41,449 bases of DNA from NCBI GenBank assembly GCA_008015565.1, contig SSFV01000020.1, positions 1 through 41,449 of the forward strand. Direction: 5' to 3'. Under the pieces are notes generated by a model. That model was given only the letters and a program-made list of their open reading frames with translations, was not told the DNA's origin and did not search any database. Both the position numbers and the translations under genes were made by a program. This document shows, in pieces, positions 1 to 9,060 of the stretch (position 1 is its first letter; every line of letters begins with the position of its first letter). Source of the stretch: Nitrosomonas sp. Lineage in GTDB: Bacteria > Pseudomonadota > Gammaproteobacteria > Burkholderiales > Nitrosomonadaceae.

Positions 1-114
1 TCAACTGAGATGGTGAAACGTTATGCTCATTTGGCACCCGAACAATTCAGAAAACATGCAATGGTTGTAGATGAACTTCTGAATGACACAATTTTGACAC
101 AAGTGGAAAATTAG
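1..114 (+). CDS. Tyrosine recombinase (phage-type integrase), C-terminal fragment
   Basis: Frame 1 is open from the window edge to a TAG at 112-114 and gives 37 residues. It begins STEMVKRYAHLAPEQF, which matches the end of phage-type tyrosine recombinases, where the Tyr of RYAHL is the nucleophile that attacks the DNA. The catalytic Arg and His residues would lie upstream, outside the window, so it cannot be told whether the gene is intact. The stop lies 35 bases from the 3' end of a tRNA-Thr gene. Integrases next to tRNA 3' ends usually mark the end of an integrated element, which here would extend to the left of the window. The family assignment is fairly firm; the activity is unknown. Confidence 0.75.
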   Translation, partial: STEMVKRYAHLAPEQFRKHAMVVDELLNDTILTQVEN

Positions 115-120
115 AAGATG

Positions 121-149
121 ATAAAATCAATATAACTCATTGATTTTAT
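121..149 (-). terminator. AT-rich hairpin directly after tRNA-Thr
   Basis: ATAAAATCAA at 121-130 and TTGATTTTAT at 140-149 form a perfect 10-bp inverted repeat around a 9-base loop. Read on the minus strand it follows the CCA end of the tRNA at once (the outermost base is the A of CCA) and its 3' arm is T-rich. It could end or process the tRNA transcript. The stem is almost all A-T, so a strong intrinsic terminator is not certain. It also lies between the tRNA and the integrase stop, where an attachment site would be expected. Confidence 0.35.
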
Positions 150-224
150 GGTGCCGACACCAAGAATCGAACTCGGGACCTTCTGATTACAAATCAGCTG
201 CTCTACCATCTGAGCTATGCCGGC
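149..224 (-). tRNA. tRNA-Thr(UGU)
   Basis: The minus strand folds as a standard 76-base tRNA with encoded CCA. The acceptor stem GCCGGCA pairs with TGTCGGC, followed by discriminator A and CCA. The D arm has AGCTCAGATGGTAGAGC and the T loop GTTCGATTC. The anticodon loop is TTTGTAA, giving anticodon TGT (plus-strand positions 189-191), which reads ACA and related threonine codons. Pair 27-43 is a G-A mismatch; the other arms pair well. It lies 28 bases after sspB on the same strand, so it may be at the end of that transcript. An integrase fragment adjoins its 3' end. Confidence 0.95.
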
Positions 225-252
225 ATAGTTTGATTAAGACTAATTCTAAAAA

Positions 253-675
253 TTATTTTATTATTCGCAAGTTGGATTTTTTATTTTTTGATTGGTATGT
301 CAAAGTGTCATCTACTATATTTCTTTCTGCAACTTTAAGATTCTCATTATTATTATTTTTCTTACCTAAGTTAAACATTATTCCCTGATTTACTTCTTTT
401 GCGAATATGCCTTTAATTGAATTCATTGGTATTTCTATTTTTTTTGAAATACCATTGAATCGTGCTAAAAAACATATAATATCATTATTAATAATAAGAT
501 TTTGAACTGATCTGCTACTAATATTGAGAATTACTTCACCGTTATTAATATACTCACTTGAGATACCAAGACTTGAAATAGCTTTCACCGAAATAAAGGG
601 TGTGAGATCATTATCAATGCACCAATCATAAATCGAACGAATTAAGTACGGTTTAGTTGAATTATTGAGATTCAT
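253..675 (-). CDS. sspB: ClpXP protease specificity-enhancing factor SspB
   Basis: A 140-residue protein with the SspB pattern: an N-terminal region beginning MNLNNSTKPYLIRSIYDWC, the core stretch DNDLTPFISV, a beta-rich middle, and a charged, Asn-rich tail after about residue 105. SspB binds ssrA-tagged peptides and delivers them to ClpX through its C-terminal tail. The tail here ends in Lys/Arg/Ile residues (NLRIIK), which is compatible with a ClpX-binding peptide. Its ATG overlaps the TGA of sspA (ATGA), so the two are translationally coupled, as is usual in proteobacteria. Confidence 0.9.
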   Translation of the reverse strand: MNLNNSTKPYLIRSIYDWCIDNDLTPFISVKAISSLGISSEYINNGEVILNISSRSVQNLIINNDIICFLARFNGISKKIEIPMNSIKGIFAKEVNQGIMFNLGKKNNNNENLKVAERNIVDDTLTYQSKNKKSNLRIIK

Positions 676-1271
676 TTTCGCATAACTTTTTCTGATGCTG
701 ATAATGCATCAATAAATAACGGGCGACTAAATAATCGCTCAGCATATTTCAATAATGATGCGGCCTGTTTAGGTAAGCGAATTTCATAATATTCTAAACG
801 CCATAATAATGGCGCGATAGCAACGTCTAGCATAGAAAATTCATCGCCTAACATGAATTTTTGTTTCTCAAAGATTGGAGAGATCATTGTTAACTGTTCG
901 GCTATTACTGAACGCGCCTTATCAATAGCCTTTTGATCAGATCCATCAAACGATGAGATATGACAAAATAACTCTTGTTCAAAACGATGTAGCAATAAGC
1001 GCGCACGGGCTCGCATTACCGGATCTGCAGGCATTAACTGAGGATGTGGAAAACGATCGTCAATATACTCATTAATAATATTCGATTCATATAATACTAA
1101 ATCGCGTTCCACAAGTATTGGGGCCTTTCCATACGGACTGATTACAGCCAAGTCTTCAGATTTGTTATTTGGATCAACATCAACTACTTGAAAATCCATA
1201 TCCTTCTCGTGCAAAACAATTCTGCAACGATGGCTATATGGACATGTAATTGTCGAATATAGTGTCATCAT
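672..1271 (-). CDS. sspA: Stringent starvation protein A (glutathione S-transferase fold)
   Basis: The protein has a thioredoxin-like N-terminal domain (MMTLYSTITCPYSHRCRIVL) and an alpha-helical GST C-terminal domain. It contains PILVERDLVLYESNIINEY and FPHPQLMPADPVMRARAR, which are typical of SspA. SspA binds RNA polymerase and changes transcription during starvation and acid stress; it is not an active GST. The open frame runs 8 codons further upstream to 1295, but homologs begin at MM-LYS and a GGGTAA lies upstream of this ATG, so 1271 is preferred (199 residues). It follows petC by 45 bases, and petABC-sspAB is a common betaproteobacterial order. Confidence 0.88.
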   Translation of the reverse strand: MMTLYSTITCPYSHRCRIVLHEKDMDFQVVDVDPNNKSEDLAVISPYGKAPILVERDLVLYESNIINEYIDDRFPHPQLMPADPVMRARARLLLHRFEQELFCHISSFDGSDQKAIDKARSVIAEQLTMISPIFEKQKFMLGDEFSMLDVAIAPLLWRLEYYEIRLPKQAASLLKYAERLFSRPLFIDALSASEKVMRK

Positions 1272-1316
1272 AACTGCTATTACCCAATAAACCATTAATA
1301 TACAACTAATTATATT

Positions 1317-2039
1317 TTAATGGATATCTTTCCAATATTCTTTCTTTAGTGCATAAGATAGTATCAGCATACCTAGTAAAAAGATCATTACTTCAACGCC
1401 TAATTTTTTTCGTGCATTAGCATGAGGCTCGCCTAGATAAACAAGATAGTTTACGAGATCAGCAACAAATTTGTCATAGTCAGATGAATTTAATTCACCA
1501 TTTTTTTCCAAAGATAAGCCCTTCTCTTCACCTTTATCAGTTTTCTTAACTACCAATTTTTGCTCACCTTGCAATTGATATAAAACATGAGGCATTGCAG
1601 CACGATCGAATACCAAGTTGTTCCATCCAGTTGCAGTGGAATCATCACGATAAAAAGCTTTCAGATACGTGTAAAGCCAATCGGCACCTCTTGAACGCGC
1701 TATGACTGATAGATCTGGTGGCACAACACCAAACCATTCTTCAGCTTCCTTTTTCCGCATAGCGGATTCCATAAGATCACCAACTTTTTGCCCTGTGAAT
1801 ACTAATTTATCAAGAATTTCTTCATTAGTATACCCAATATCGCGGTGGCGGTTATAACGCATATAACTTGCACCATGACAAGTTAGACAGTAATTAACAA
1901 AGCTCTCTGCACCACGTTTTAACGAAGCATTATCCGTTATATCAACAGGGGCTCGCTCTAATGCTATGCCAGACTCAGCAGCAAAGATGCTAAATGGAGC
2001 CATACACAAGATTAATATAGCAATTGTTATTTTCTTCAT
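1317..2039 (-). CDS. petC: Cytochrome c1 of the bc1 complex
   Basis: This is the membrane-anchored c-type heme subunit of ubiquinol-cytochrome c reductase. It has a signal peptide (residues 1-20, ending SIFA), a heme c site CLTCH at residues 51-55, a likely axial Met at 149 in RAAMPH, and one C-terminal transmembrane helix at about 213-232 followed by a basic tail. At 240 residues it has the usual size. It takes electrons from the Rieske protein and passes them to soluble cytochrome c in the periplasm. It starts 4 bases after the petB stop, with AAGAG upstream as a ribosome site. Confidence 0.95.
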   Translation of the reverse strand: MKKITIAILILCMAPFSIFAAESGIALERAPVDITDNASLKRGAESFVNYCLTCHGASYMRYNRHRDIGYTNEEILDKLVFTGQKVGDLMESAMRKKEAEEWFGVVPPDLSVIARSRGADWLYTYLKAFYRDDSTATGWNNLVFDRAAMPHVLYQLQGEQKLVVKKTDKGEEKGLSLEKNGELNSSDYDKFVADLVNYLVYLGEPHANARKKLGVEVMIFLLGMLILSYALKKEYWKDIH

Positions 2040-2043
2040 TTTT

Positions 2044-3291
2044 TTACTCTTTTAGTCTTTTTGGCTCAGGCTTTGTTTTATCTATCTTGCTATACCAAGG
2101 CATCAAGATAAAGAAAGCGAAATAAATAACTGTAAAAATTTGTGCTAACAACGTATACATAGGAGTAGGTGATTTTGTTCCCAACCAACCCAATACAAAA
2201 AAGCTCACTACGAATAAGGCCAAAGCCGTTTTGAAGAGCGGTCCTTTATAGCGAATTGATTTAACAGGACTCCTATCCAGCCACGGCAAAAAGCAGAAAA
2301 TAACCACTGACCCCGCCATTAGAATCACTCCCCATAGCTTGGCATCAATTCCAAGAAAATTAACAGTTACTGCTCTTAACATGGAATAGTAGGGAGTGAA
2401 ATACCAAACTGGAGCAATATGATCAGGTGTTTGTAATGTGTTAGCTGGTATGAAATTATTATATTCTAAGAAATATCCTCCCATTTCCGGAGCAAAGAAA
2501 ATAATGCCACAAAATACGAACAAAAATACTACAACACCGACAATATCCTTAACCGTATAGTATGGATGGAAAGGAATGCCATCAACGGGAATACCCGTTT
2601 GAGGGTTTTTATTGTCTTTGATTTCGATACCGTCAGGGTTATTAGATCCTGTTTCATGCAATGCCAAAATATGTACGAAAACCAATACAAGCAGTATTAA
2701 CGGTAAAGTAACAACATGGTATGCAAAGAAACGGTTGAGTGCAGCATCTGAAAGCGTAAAATCGCCCAATAGCCACTGTTGAAGCGTATCACCGATAACA
2801 GGTATCGCACCAAACATACTTACTATTACTTGCGCGCCCCAATAAGACATTTGTCCCCAGGGCAAAATATACCCGGTAAAGGCCAGGCTCATCAACACAA
2901 AAAATATGGCCATACCAATTATCCATAATAGTTCACGCGGTTTTCTGTATGATCCATACATCATTCCACGAAACATGTGAAGATAAACCACAACAAAAAA
3001 CATCGATGCACCTGTAGAATGCATATAACGTATCAACCAACCATAGTCTACATCTCGCATAATATACTCTACCGATGCAAAAGCCTGGCTAGCATCTGGC
3101 TTGTAGTTCATAGTCAGGAAAATTCCGGTCAAAAGTTGATTCACCAGCACTAGTAAAGCCAGTGAGCCAAAAAAATACCAGAAATTAAAGTTTTTAGGCG
3201 CATAATACTCGGAAAGATGCGCTTTCCAGTTTGATGTCAGTGGAAAACGCTTATCGATCCATTCAATCATTGAATTAAATAGATTACTCAT
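2044..3291 (-). CDS. petB: Cytochrome b of the bc1 complex
   Basis: A 415-residue polytopic membrane protein. The heme-ligating histidine pairs are H91/H105 and H192/H207; the 15-residue spacing in the second pair is seen in beta/gamma-proteobacterial cytochromes b. The quinol-site motif is PVWY (in APVWYFTPYY) in place of PEWY, also normal for this group. It oxidises ubiquinol at the Qo site and carries electrons across the membrane to the Qi site. Its ATG abuts the petA TAA directly (TAAATG), so translation is almost certainly coupled. In an ammonia oxidiser this complex also supports reverse electron flow to NAD; that point is inference from physiology. Confidence 0.96.
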   Translation of the reverse strand: MSNLFNSMIEWIDKRFPLTSNWKAHLSEYYAPKNFNFWYFFGSLALLVLVNQLLTGIFLTMNYKPDASQAFASVEYIMRDVDYGWLIRYMHSTGASMFFVVVYLHMFRGMMYGSYRKPRELLWIIGMAIFFVLMSLAFTGYILPWGQMSYWGAQVIVSMFGAIPVIGDTLQQWLLGDFTLSDAALNRFFAYHVVTLPLILLVLVFVHILALHETGSNNPDGIEIKDNKNPQTGIPVDGIPFHPYYTVKDIVGVVVFLFVFCGIIFFAPEMGGYFLEYNNFIPANTLQTPDHIAPVWYFTPYYSMLRAVTVNFLGIDAKLWGVILMAGSVVIFCFLPWLDRSPVKSIRYKGPLFKTALALFVVSFFVLGWLGTKSPTPMYTLLAQIFTVIYFAFFILMPWYSKIDKTKPEPKRLKE

Positions 3292-3900
3292 TTACGCAGA
3301 TCCCTCACTTTCAGATCCAATTAAAAGACGGCTATCACTCATATACATATGAGGAGGAACAACCATATTGGTTGGTGCAGGTACATTTTTATATACACGA
3401 CCCGCCAAATCGAATTTAGAACCATGACACGGACAGAAAAATCCTCCTTGCCAATCAGGCCCAAGATCTGCAGGAGCAATATCTTTTCTAAAGACAGGGG
3501 AACATCCTAAGTGTGTACATACCCCTTCAGTAACCAAGATTTCCGGTTTGATTGAGCGCGTACGATTCCTTGCGTATTCAGGCTGCTGATTCTTTTCAGA
3601 ATTTGGATCAGCAAGCTCCCCTTCTACTTTTACCAAGGATTCCAACATTTCTGGAGTGCGATTCAAAACCCATACTACTCTTCCGCGCCATTCCACCATT
3701 AACAACATACCAGGCTCGAGCTTTGAAATATCGACTTCTACAGGCGCACCCGCTGCTTTAGCTCGTTCACTAGGCATCATACTTAACAAAAAAGGGGTAG
3801 CAATTGCAGCACCTGCAATACCACCCGCCACTGAGGTTGCAGCGACCAAAAATTTTCGCCTGCCACTCATTTTTTCATTGATGCTGAAACTATCTGCCAT
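3292..3900 (-). CDS. petA: Rieske iron-sulfur subunit of the bc1 complex
   Basis: A 202-residue Rieske protein. Near the N terminus is a twin-arginine-like sequence (GRRKFLVAAT) followed by a hydrophobic helix that anchors it. The 2Fe-2S cluster motifs are CTHLGC and CPCHGSKFD near residues 128-133 and 156-164, giving two Cys and two His ligands, plus the bridging disulfide cysteines. The open frame begins with a TTG two codons earlier; the ATG at 3900 has GGAATAG upstream and is preferred. It is the first gene of petABC. A 222-base gap to secA upstream holds a likely promoter. Confidence 0.95.
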   Translation of the reverse strand: MADSFSINEKMSGRRKFLVAATSVAGGIAGAAIATPFLLSMMPSERAKAAGAPVEVDISKLEPGMLLMVEWRGRVVWVLNRTPEMLESLVKVEGELADPNSEKNQQPEYARNRTRSIKPEILVTEGVCTHLGCSPVFRKDIAPADLGPDWQGGFFCPCHGSKFDLAGRVYKNVPAPTNMVVPPHMYMSDSRLLIGSESEGSA

Positions 3901-4019
3901 ATTCAACTATTCCATCAGTAATATTTTTCACAAAAAACTATCAATAAAACGGCAAATCTGCTTACTTAATCCCTCGTCAGTAAGTTTATTATTGTAAAGT
4001 TTGTATTATAAGGTTGCGC

Positions 4020-4028
4020 AGTATAGCA
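4020..4028 (-). promoter_or_regulatory. Possible extended -10 promoter for petABC-sspAB
   Basis: On the minus strand the sequence TGCTATACT (4028 to 4020) is an extended -10 element with a close match to TATAAT. No good -35 hexamer is seen at 17 bases, as is common for extended -10 promoters. Transcription would start near 4013 and leave a leader of about 110 bases before petA. The rest of the 222-base gap between secA and petA is AT-rich, and I see no clear terminator for secA in it. Confidence 0.4.
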
Positions 4029-4128
4029 TAACCACTATGAGATTATGTGAATAACTTTATATACCCTTTATACCACTTGCATGAACGAGATTGAAATGAG
4101 TTATCGAAAAAAATCATCATACAATTAG

Positions 4129-6861
4129 TTACTTAATTTTTCCATGACATTGCTTGTATTTTTTTCCTGATCCACAAGGGCAAGGCTGATTACGGCCAAT
4201 TTTGTCGCTATGGCGAACAAATGGCTGTGTTTTTTCGTTTTGATTTCTTACATAACCGGCTTCTTCATCTAGAACCTCGTTATAGTCGGCATGATGGAGC
4301 TGGACATTCTCTGGAGATCGTAATGATTCGCTTGCCGCTTCAACCTGTTGCTCATTTTTTATTTGCACGGTCAGGAGTATTTTTGTTACTTCAGTCTTAA
4401 TTTCTTCAAGCATTCTGGTAAACAATTCGAATGCTTCACGTTTATATTCCTGTTTAGGATTTTTTTGCGCATAGCCACGTAAATGTATTCCCTGCCGCAA
4501 ATGATCCAATGCCGCCAGATGTTCCCGCCAATGTGAGTCTAAAACTTGCAGCATTACAACACGCTCATAATGATGCATGATTTCAGTACCGACTTTTTCT
4601 ACTTTTTCTTGATATTGTTTAGTTGCCAATTCAATAATACGTTGAGATAAATTCTCTTCATGCAACTCCGGCTCTTGTTCAAGCCATTTTTGTACGGAAA
4701 AATGCAGTTGATATTCAGCTGCAAGCGTTTTTTCAAGTCCCACTACATCCCATTGTTCTTCAACACTTCCCGCTGGAATATATTGATTGAATAAATCATT
4801 GAGTACATTTTCACGTATCGCCGCAATAGTCTCCGAAATATCGCGCTCTGATTCCAATAACTCATTACGTTGTTGATAAATCACTTGCCGCTGATCATTG
4901 GCAACATCATCATATTCCAACAACTGCTTACGCATATCAAAATTTCTTGCTTCAACTTTACGCTGGGCATTTTCAATCGCCCGGGTTACCCAAGGATGTT
5001 CAATGGCCTCTCCTTCAGGCATCTTTAGACGCTTCATAATATTAGCGACGCGATCTGAAGCAAAAATGCGCAGTAAAGAATCCTCCAAAGAAAGATAAAA
5101 TCGACTAGAACCTGGGTCTCCTTGCCTTCCAGAGCGTCCCCTCAACTGGTTATCGATTCGTCGCGATTCATGGCGCTCAGTCCCTATAATATGTAGCCCC
5201 CCTTTTCTCAATACATCTGCATGAGTAACTTTCCATTTTTCATATATCTCATGGATAAGCTTTTCTTTGGCTTCGGTCGTAAGTTTCTCATCATGCTTTA
5301 TACGCTCAATTTCCGGTTCAGGATTCCCACCCAGCACAATGTCGGTTCCTCTTCCCGCCATATTTGTCGCAATAGTAATCATTTTAGGCCGGCCCGCTTG
5401 CTCGACAATCGTCGCTTCACTGGCGTGCTGTTTAGCATTTAATACTTGATGAGGGAGCTTTTCCTGATTGAGCAGTTTTGATAATAGCTCATTGTTTTCA
5501 ATAGATGTTGTGCCAACCAAGACGGGCTGCCCGGCTTCATAGCATTCCTTGATTCCGTGAATAATCGCTGCATATTTTTCCTGAGTTGTACGAAAAACCA
5601 AATCCATGCGATCCTCACGAATCATTGATCGATGCGTAGGGATAATTACTGTCTCGAGACCATATATCTGCTGAAATTCAGCGGCTTCGGTATCCGCTGT
5701 TCCCGTCATACCGGACAATTTCTGATACATACGAAAATAATTCTGGAAAGTAATGGATGCAAGTGTTTGATTTTCTTTTTGGATTACCACTCCCTCTTTC
5801 GCTTCTACAGCTTGATGTAAACCATCTGACCACCGGCGTCCTGCCATCAAGCGGCCAGTAAATTCATCAACAATGACTACTTCACCATTTTGCACTACAT
5901 AATGCTGGTCGAGAAAATATAAGCTATGAGCTCGCAGGCCTGCATTCAAGTGATGAATTAAATTGATATTTTCTGGATCATAAAGACTGGTTCCGTGCTT
6001 TAACAAACCAGCACCGGTCAAAAGTTTCTCTGCATGCTCAAACCCGGCTTCACTTAAGGTGACCTGGTGTGATTTTTCATCCACACTATAGTCTCCCGGC
6101 TTATCTTCGGCTTCTTGACGTATTAACTTGGGAATCAGCGCATTGATACGCACATAAATCTCCGTGTCTCCTTCAGCCTGTCCTGAAATAATAAGAGGGG
6201 TACGTGCCTCATCTATCAGAATCGAATCCACTTCATCAACAATTGCGAAATTGAGCATACGTTGCACTCGCTCAGAAGGGTGAGTCACCATATTGTCACG
6301 TAAATAATCGAAGCCATACTCATTATTGGTACCGTAGGTAATATCAGCAGCATAAGCAGCTTGTTTTTCATTAAAAGGCATTTGCGCGTAAATCACACCC
6401 ACACTCATACCTAAAAATTGGTAAATCTTTCCCATCCAATCGGCATCTCGTTTTGCCAAATAATCATTTACAGTAACGATATGCACACCACTGCCAGATA
6501 ATGCATTCAAATAGGCCGGTAATGTTGCCATCAGTGTTTTACCTTCACCTGTCCTCATTTCGGAAATCTTGCCTTCATGCAGCACCATTCCGCCTATAAG
6601 CTGAACATCAAAATGTCGCATTTCCAGGACCCGCTTTCCGGCTTCCCGCACTACAGCAAATGCTTCGGGTAACAGAGCGCCTAAACTTTCTCCATTTTGG
6701 ATACGCTGTCTAAACTCATCGGTTTTAGCACGTAAATCAGTATCGGATAAGCCTTGTATTGACGATTCCAAAGCATTAATGATCTGCACAGTTTGGGAAT
6801 ATTGCTTGATCATCCGATCATTGCGACTACCAAAAATTTTTTTAAGTATATTGCCTAGCAT
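4129..6861 (-). CDS. secA: Preprotein translocase ATPase SecA
   Basis: A 910-residue SecA, the motor that pushes unfolded preproteins through SecYEG. Visible motifs are Walker A MRTGEGKT near residue 104, the DEAD-type motif [15 protein letters not shown], the preprotein cross-linking region after it, [10 protein letters not shown] and the helicase motif [15 protein letters not shown]. The C-terminal zinc finger [14 protein letters not shown] (C894, C896, C905, H906) binds SecB and lipids. Length is as expected. It follows the M23 peptidase gene on the same strand, with a terminator-like hairpin between them. Its start ATATG has AGAG upstream. Confidence 0.98.
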   Translation of the reverse strand: MLGNILKKIFGSRNDRMIKQYSQTVQIINALESSIQGLSDTDLRAKTDEFRQRIQNGESLGALLPEAFAVVREAGKRVLEMRHFDVQLIGGMVLHEGKISEMRTGEGKTLMATLPAYLNALSGSGVHIVTVNDYLAKRDADWMGKIYQFLGMSVGVIYAQMPFNEKQAAYAADITYGTNNEYGFDYLRDNMVTHPSERVQRMLNFAIVDEVDSILIDEARTPLIISGQAEGDTEIYVRINALIPKLIRQEAEDKPGDYSVDEKSHQVTLSEAGFEHAEKLLTGAGLLKHGTSLYDPENINLIHHLNAGLRAHSLYFLDQHYVVQNGEVVIVDEFTGRLMAGRRWSDGLHQAVEAKEGVVIQKENQTLASITFQNYFRMYQKLSGMTGTADTEAAEFQQIYGLETVIIPTHRSMIREDRMDLVFRTTQEKYAAIIHGIKECYEAGQPVLVGTTSIENNELLSKLLNQEKLPHQVLNAKQHASEATIVEQAGRPKMITIATNMAGRGTDIVLGGNPEPEIERIKHDEKLTTEAKEKLIHEIYEKWKVTHADVLRKGGLHIIGTERHESRRIDNQLRGRSGRQGDPGSSRFYLSLEDSLLRIFASDRVANIMKRLKMPEGEAIEHPWVTRAIENAQRKVEARNFDMRKQLLEYDDVANDQRQVIYQQRNELLESERDISETIAAIRENVLNDLFNQYIPAGSVEEQWDVVGLEKTLAAEYQLHFSVQKWLEQEPELHEENLSQRIIELATKQYQEKVEKVGTEIMHHYERVVMLQVLDSHWREHLAALDHLRQGIHLRGYAQKNPKQEYKREAFELFTRMLEEIKTEVTKILLTVQIKNEQQVEAASESLRSPENVQLHHADYNEVLDEEAGYVRNQNEKTQPFVRHSDKIGRNQPCPCGSGKKYKQCHGKIK

Positions 6862-6906
6862 ATAATCTCTAAGTTCTGCTTATGGGTTAAACAAATGTCA
6901 AAAATA

Positions 6907-6932
6907 AAGGGTGAGATACAGAACTCACCCTT
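6907..6932 (-). terminator. Intrinsic terminator after the M23 peptidase gene
   Basis: AAGGGTGAG (6907-6915) and CTCACCCTT (6924-6932) form a perfect 9-bp stem with an 8-base loop. On the minus strand the stem is followed by TATTTTTG, a fair U-tract. It lies about 160 bases past the peptidase stop and 46 bases before secA, so it probably ends the upstream transcript. secA must then be transcribed from a start very close by, or by read-through, in which case the hairpin would act as an attenuator. Confidence 0.65.
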
Positions 6933-7094
6933 ACAAAAAACTAAAAGTAATATTGATTCAACTTGAATTGCTTATACAATAAAATTTCCAACTTGAATAC
7001 CAGTTATTAGTATTGATAACTTAATATAATGACTATCGTTATTCAATATCGTAATTAATTTATGAATAGCCGCCTTTCCCTCAATCTGTTGGGT

Positions 7095-8012
7095 TTAGCT
7101 CGTCTTCTTCAGAAATTTGGATGGATTGAGGGGTTTATCTTTATATCTAATCTCGAAATGCAAATGCGCCCCTGTTGAACGGCCGGTATTGCCAACTTCC
7201 GCAATTTTTTGCCCTTGAAGCACTATTTGTCCTAACTCAACCAATAGTTTCGATGCATGAGCATAACGACTCACCATCTCATCGCCATGATCAATTTCTA
7301 CCATATTACCATACTCAGGATGACGATCTGAATAAACCACTACACCAGCCGCAGCAGCCTTTATGGGCGTACCTATTTGTGCAGAAAAATCTACACCATC
7401 ATGAAATGCTTTCTTTCCTGTAAAAGGATCAATTCGATAACCAAAACCTGAAGAGTACCAATCTGAATCTATGGGCATCTCAGTAGGTAAGATAAATTTT
7501 GTCAAGCGATCATGCCGCAGTAAAAAATCTAGTGCGCCTAATTTATCTTGCCGTTCTTCCAGCATACTAGATAACTCTTCGAGTTTATGATCAAATTCGA
7601 TTAAAGTGAGTCCTTCAGAAGTTAATTCTGAATGCATACCGCCTTGTCCAGGTAGTGTGTTAAATGAAAAATCTTGTGGTTTGAAACCTGAAGACTCGGC
7701 GAGTCGCTCACCGAGAGCATCCAATCTTAACAATTGCGCTTGCATTTGCCCAAGCTTGCTCGCCATAATGTTTAAATTATCTTGCAAATGCGTTTGTATT
7801 TTCCGATGTCTTTCTTCTTGAGGATTAACCAGCACTGCTCTCAATGCCGGAGTATCTATTCGATCTGCATACCGGAGAGAAATAAAATTCAAACCCAGAG
7901 CTAATGTTACGATTAGAAGCGATAACACACTGATTGATAATATAAAATGCTTTTTAGTTAATGTAATTTTTTTAGCTTGCTTTGATTTGTTGGAAATTAA
8001 AATAATATTCAT
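7095..8012 (-). CDS. M23 family metallopeptidase (murein hydrolase-like)
   Basis: A 305-residue protein with a cytoplasmic start, one transmembrane helix at about residues 23-44, a long coiled-coil-like stretch (65-165) and a C-terminal LytM/M23 domain. The zinc ligands are visible: H204 and D208 in FHDGVDF, and H283/H285 in GAHLHFE. With all ligands present it is likely an active peptidoglycan endopeptidase in the periplasm, rather than an EnvC/NlpD-type activator with a degenerate site. It lies upstream of secA on the same strand and is divergent from a DUF721 gene, a neighbourhood common in betaproteobacteria. Confidence 0.88.
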   Translation of the reverse strand: MNIILISNKSKQAKKITLTKKHFILSISVLSLLIVTLALGLNFISLRYADRIDTPALRAVLVNPQEERHRKIQTHLQDNLNIMASKLGQMQAQLLRLDALGERLAESSGFKPQDFSFNTLPGQGGMHSELTSEGLTLIEFDHKLEELSSMLEERQDKLGALDFLLRHDRLTKFILPTEMPIDSDWYSSGFGYRIDPFTGKKAFHDGVDFSAQIGTPIKAAAAGVVVYSDRHPEYGNMVEIDHGDEMVSRYAHASKLLVELGQIVLQGQKIAEVGNTGRSTGAHLHFEIRYKDKPLNPSKFLKKTS

Positions 8013-8050
8013 ATGGATAGATCGTTATTAATTAAGTTACTCTAATCGAT

Positions 8051-8515
8051 ATGACCTCGCATAAAGTCAACACCTACTTTCGTCATCTCGGCAAGCTGCC
8101 AGAATATAAAGAATTATTTACTACAATGTATCAGTTACATGCAAATCAAATCGCATTTTCTAAAATTATCCCATCACATTTAGCGCAGTATTGCAGTCTA
8201 GGCAAGGTTTCAAATGGCAAACTAACAGTAATGGTAGAAAATGGCGCAATTGCTTCGAAACTAAAGCAAATTTCTCCTTCGTTGCTGCCTAAATTGAAAG
8301 AACTGGGTTGGGAAGTTACTGCAATTCAAATCTTGGTGCAAGCAAATTTCTATGCAAGCAATAGAAATTTTATCGTAAGTCAGGAAAACACAAAGAAAAA
8401 AATTAAATTAAGTCAAACCGGAAAAGATTGCTTACTTCAATTGATTGCAACAATGCCCGGTTCGGAACTTAAAGAAACTATTAGGTCTTTTGTAAAAAAA
8501 CATGACATTGATTAG
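8051..8515 (+). CDS. DUF721 (DciA-like) protein
   Basis: A 154-residue protein with the DUF721 pattern: an N-terminal region with a conserved L/C position (HLAQYCSLGKVSNGKLTVMVENGAIASKLKQ) and a strand order ending in KELGWEVTAIQILVQ. Short DUF721 proteins include DciA, which helps load the replicative helicase DnaB in bacteria that lack DnaC, but small members like this one are not all shown to do so. It is divergent from the M23 gene with only 38 bases between, which must hold both promoters. The ATG at 8051 has no clear ribosome site. Confidence 0.7.
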   Translation: MTSHKVNTYFRHLGKLPEYKELFTTMYQLHANQIAFSKIIPSHLAQYCSLGKVSNGKLTVMVENGAIASKLKQISPSLLPKLKELGWEVTAIQILVQANFYASNRNFIVSQENTKKKIKLSQTGKDCLLQLIATMPGSELKETIRSFVKKHDID

Positions 8516-8578
8516 AAAAAACATTAGGCCAATAAAAACATTTTCAAAGCACTAGCGATTAATGCCTTGAAACAACAG

Positions 8579-8995
8579 TCAAGATAATGTCTTGATGATC
8601 TTTTCAGGAATTTTCTCGAAACAACGCTCTAACAATGGAAACAAAACACGTTCTTCATAACGTACATGAGCCGCCATCAAATCCGCAAATTTACTGAGAC
8701 GAACAGAAGGTTCCAACTCGCATGATTTATCGGCAAGCCTGCGTAATTGCTCATGCTCGGAATGCATTCGCGCCGCATCATCAGGATTCAACACGATTGA
8801 TACTTGCTTGAGTAGTTGTTCTTCTTTGTCAAAATGCGATGCCATCACCGCATGCCAATATGCTTCAATTTTTTCCAGTACCTCAAAACAAGCAATTAAG
8901 TCATTTGCATTAAGCGCTTTTCGAGCCGCGCGAGCCAGTACCAGTGCGCTGTGGTGTTCTCGTGATAAGGGAAGCAAAAAATCCGGACGAGGCAT
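8579..8995 (-). CDS. Hemerythrin HHE-domain protein
   Basis: A 138-residue all-helical protein with hemerythrin-type iron ligands: REHH near residue 13, HFDKEE near 54, MHSEHEQL near 77 and HVRYEERVLFPLLE near 110. Such proteins bind a non-heme di-iron centre and may sense or store O2, NO or iron. It is convergent with DUF721 and lies 65 bases after the formate/nitrite channel gene on the same strand, so the two may be co-transcribed. A link to nitrite or NO handling is an inference from position only. Confidence 0.8.
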   Translation of the reverse strand: MPRPDFLLPLSREHHSALVLARAARKALNANDLIACFEVLEKIEAYWHAVMASHFDKEEQLLKQVSIVLNPDDAARMHSEHEQLRRLADKSCELEPSVRLSKFADLMAAHVRYEERVLFPLLERCFEKIPEKIIKTLS

Positions 8996-9060
8996 AAAAT
9001 TAAAAAAATACTAATCGAATTTACCGGATAAAATCATAGCAAACCTTATTTGTATCAAAC

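Noticed and set aside
2044-3291. PVWY in place of PEWY in cytochrome b as an unusual change
   Set aside because: PVWY is normal in beta- and gammaproteobacterial cytochromes b.
6896-6901. TTGACA on the minus strand upstream of secA as a -35 box
   Set aside because: No acceptable -10 hexamer lies 16-18 bases downstream.
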